6,535 nt of DNA from WVZL01 sp041862375. Lineage in GTDB: Bacteria; Acidobacteriota; Aminicenantia; Aminicenantales; Aminicenantaceae. Below the pieces are notes generated by a model. The model did no database searches, was not told the origin of the DNA, and worked only from the letters and a program-made list of their open reading frames with translations. Both the position numbers and the translations under genes were made by a program. The DNA lies in contig JBGVTE010000124.1 in assembly GCA_041862375.1 (NCBI GenBank), forward strand, positions 1-6,535, in the 5' to 3' direction. Positions 5,564 through 6,535 of the stretch are shown piece after piece. Within the stretch, counting starts at the first letter, position 1, and the number at the start of each line of letters is the position of its first letter.

Positions 5564-5779
5564 AGAATCGCGTCTTTTGTGCTCTCTAAAGGAAAGCGTG
5601 TAGAGCTCGGTGATGGTAACCGAACTGTGACCGAGAATCTATTCTAGAAAAACCTCGGTGATAAGTACGATCCGTAGCCTCCCGCTCTTTGTTCTCTCCT
5701 CCAGAATCTTTGTGTATCAAGATCGATATCTTTTACTCCAGCAGCAGAGTCTCTCCGAATCGCCTTCCAGGAATATTAA
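5564..5779. other. GC-richer intergenic island, possibly a decayed gene or structured RNA
   Basis: This stretch is visibly less AT-rich than its flanks: by hand count about 46% G+C over 5581-5760, against 37% for 5341-5400 and 30% for 5821-5880. No ORF with a start and ribosome site is present. Two frames look like coding remnants: a plus frame (5564-5776) broken only by two TAG codons (5645-5647, 5675-5677), and a minus frame (5775-5647) of 43 codons without a start. A stable hairpin (5606-5635) lies inside. It may be a decayed or imported gene fragment, or an untranslated RNA. Confidence 0.4.
5606..5635 (+). repeat. 30-nt hairpin with an alternative pairing partner downstream
   Basis: CTCGGT (5606-5611) pairs with ACCGAG (5630-5635). 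After one G-G mismatch, ATGGT (5613-5617) pairs with ACTGT (5624-5628) through two G-U pairs, closing a 6-nt loop. CTCGGTGAT recurs exactly at 5654-5662, so ACCGAG could instead pair with the downstream copy. The two structures exclude each other, as in attenuators. Confidence 0.45.
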
Positions 5780-5787
5780 AGGCAGCA

Positions 5788-5807
5788 ATTAAAAAGGGTT
5801 TTTTAAT
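5788..5807 (+). terminator. AT-only hairpin, weak terminator candidate
   Basis: ATTAAAAA (5788-5795) pairs with TTTTTAAT (5800-5807) around GGGT. The stem is AT-only and the downstream T-run (5814-5819) is offset by ATCAG-type sequence, so efficiency as an intrinsic terminator is doubtful. It stands between the GC-rich island and the DsrE_2 gene. Confidence 0.25.
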
Positions 5808-5870
5808 CAGATATTTTTTCAAGCTGAAGCAGAGTATAAAAGAGGAAAAACTAAATTAAGGATTTAACGA

Positions 5871-5888
5871 AAAGCAAGAAATTGCTTT
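5871..5888 (+). promoter_or_regulatory. perfect 7-bp hairpin with GAAA tetraloop upstream of the DsrE_2 gene
   Basis: AAAGCAA (5871-5877) and TTGCTTT (5882-5888) pair perfectly around GAAA, a GNRA-type tetraloop. It ends 29 nt before the AGAGGTGA ribosome site. It could be a leader structure in RNA or an operator palindrome in DNA. Confidence 0.4.
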
Positions 5889-5930
5889 AATATAGAAGCA
5901 TGAAGCTTTGCTAAAAGAGAGGTGAATTAA

Positions 5931-6413
5931 ATGGCAAACAAGGAAAAAGTTACTATCGTGGTTTCCAGCGGTGACCTGGACAAAGTATCGGCAAGCTTTA
6001 TTATTGCAAATACTGCTGCTGCTATGGATAAAGATGTGACCTTGTTTTTTACCTTCTGGGGTTTAAATGTGCTGAGAAAGTCCGCATTTAATCTTAGAGC
6101 TCCTAAGATTATTCAAAAATTATTCAGCCTGCTTAATCGTGGAGGCAAAGAAAGACTGCCACTTTCAAAATTTCATATGTTTGGGATTGGAACTTTCTTA
6201 ATGAAATATTTGATGAAAAAATATAGAATGCCGTCAATTACCGAAGCGATTAAAACAGCCAAGGAACTAGGAGTAAAGATCATTGCATGCACTACCACTA
6301 TTGGAGTTATGGGTCTAGCTAAGGATGATTTTATTCCAGAGGTTGATAGTTTGGCGGGAGCCTCTGCCTATCTCGGTGAGGCATTAGAAAGCAAAGTTAA
6401 TCTATTTATTTGA
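5931..6413 (+). CDS. DsrE_2 (DsrE/DsrF/DrsH-like) family protein
   Basis: The 160-residue cytoplasmic protein matches the DsrE_2 family along its full length. Landmarks are VSSGDLDKVSASFIIANTAA (11-30), the signature FFTFWGLNVLRK (39-50), a basic middle segment, LPLSKFHMFGIGTFLMKYLM (76-95), a helix with TAKELGVK (109-116), IIACTTTIGVMGL (117-129) and a C-terminal hydrophobic VNLFI. C120 is the single cysteine and occupies the family's conserved position before the sixth strand region, consistent with persulfide or thiol chemistry. Related DsrE-fold proteins relay sulfur, but DsrE_2 members are largely uncharacterised. No rhodanese, TusA, dsr or pyridine-nucleotide disulfide reductase gene is nearby, so the role is open. 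AGGTGA (5920-5925) lies 5 nt before the ATG. No in-frame upstream start is better. Confidence 0.92.
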   Translation: MANKEKVTIVVSSGDLDKVSASFIIANTAAAMDKDVTLFFTFWGLNVLRKSAFNLRAPKIIQKLFSLLNRGGKERLPLSKFHMFGIGTFLMKYLMKKYRMPSITEAIKTAKELGVKIIACTTTIGVMGLAKDDFIPEVDSLAGASAYLGEALESKVNLFI

Positions 6414-6523
6414 GTTTGTCCCAAAGTGACGGGATTAAAAGAAGTGTTCGAAAAAGGCAGTTCCATTGTCATTGCGAGCGATCGAAGAGAGCGTGGCAAT
6501 CTCATTGAAAACAAATAGATTAA
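6397..6523. repeat. 11-bp perfect inverted repeat enclosing the terminal repeat element
   Basis: TTAATCTATTT (6397-6407), inside the last codons of the DsrE_2 gene, is the reverse complement of AAATAGATTAA (6513-6523). With one further mismatch the match extends three more bases. About 105 bp lie between the arms, including the 6468-6503 element. This resembles an insertion or inverted-duplication scar, though AT-rich chance cannot be excluded. Confidence 0.4.
6468..6503 (+). repeat. dispersed GTCATTGCGAG...GGCAATCTC repeat element
   Basis: The stretch begins GTCATTGCGAGCG (6468-6480) and ends GCGTGGCAATCTC (6491-6503). ATTGC and GCAAT at the ends are complementary, giving an imperfect palindrome. 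It is more GC-rich than the DNA around it. Elements of this general sequence (CATTGCGAG...GCAATCTC) recur in many copies between genes of numerous anaerobic and uncultivated bacteria, and the resemblance is from memory. Only one copy is in this window, so repetition cannot be shown here. Confidence 0.6.
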
Positions 6524-6535
6524 TGCCCTTCCTTA

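Noticed and set aside
5606..5680. Partial likeness to the fluoride (crcB) riboswitch: CGGTGATGGTAACCGAACTG followed by a stem and GGTGATAAG
   Set aside because: A pseudoknot-like CGGT/ACCG pairing and GATG are present, but the conserved UGAUG-plus-stem closing part is not convincing, and no fluoride exporter gene follows. A covariance search would settle it.
6414..6434. TCCC...GGGA hairpin after the DsrE_2 stop as a terminator
   Set aside because: The stem is only four base pairs with an 8-nt loop and has no T-run on either side.

Overview
The window is low-GC DNA, apart from one GC-richer stretch, and carries eight credible protein genes. Most begin with a strong purine-rich Shine-Dalgarno site, and all eight have ATG starts. 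A predicted outer-membrane beta-barrel with a signal peptide and terminal Phe (2799-3554) points to a diderm (Gram-negative-type) bacterium. The CorA protein closely resembles the CorA known from Thermotoga. The last 70 bases carry a GTCATTGCGAG...GGCAATCTC element like the dispersed repeats seen in many anaerobic and uncultivated bacterial lineages. I cannot name a phylum from this.

Layout. A minus-strand block (24-2549) reads, in transcription order, a DUF389/TIGR00341 membrane protein, the magnesium channel corA and a 64-residue LapA-domain protein. A divergent intergenic region (2550-2798) separates it from the plus-strand DUF481 outer-membrane protein. That gene converges, across 68 bp, on a minus-strand gene encoding a membrane protein with a C-terminal RCK_C (TrkA-C) domain (3623-4297). 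A second divergent region (4298-4469) carries a good promoter candidate for the plus-strand DUF5698/DUF2179 membrane protein (4470-5075). Then come a 65-residue two-helix membrane protein (5356-5553), a GC-richer non-coding or decayed stretch (about 5564-5780), a DsrE_2-family protein (5931-6413) and the terminal repeat element.

How it fits together. Seven of the eight products are predicted to be in or at a membrane. At least two (CorA and the RCK_C protein) belong to ion-transport or ion-sensing families, and DUF389 and DUF2179 proteins are uncharacterised membrane families. A loose envelope or ion-homeostasis neighbourhood is a reasonable inference, but strand changes and wide gaps show that it is not one operon. 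No defence, CRISPR, transposase or phage gene is present. The most interesting points are the RCK_C protein, whose N-terminal half looks like a single TrkH/KtrB pore repeat, the hairpin-rich intergenic regions, the GC-rich island with an interrupted reading frame, and the terminal repeat element enclosed by an inverted copy of the dsrE-like gene's 3' end.
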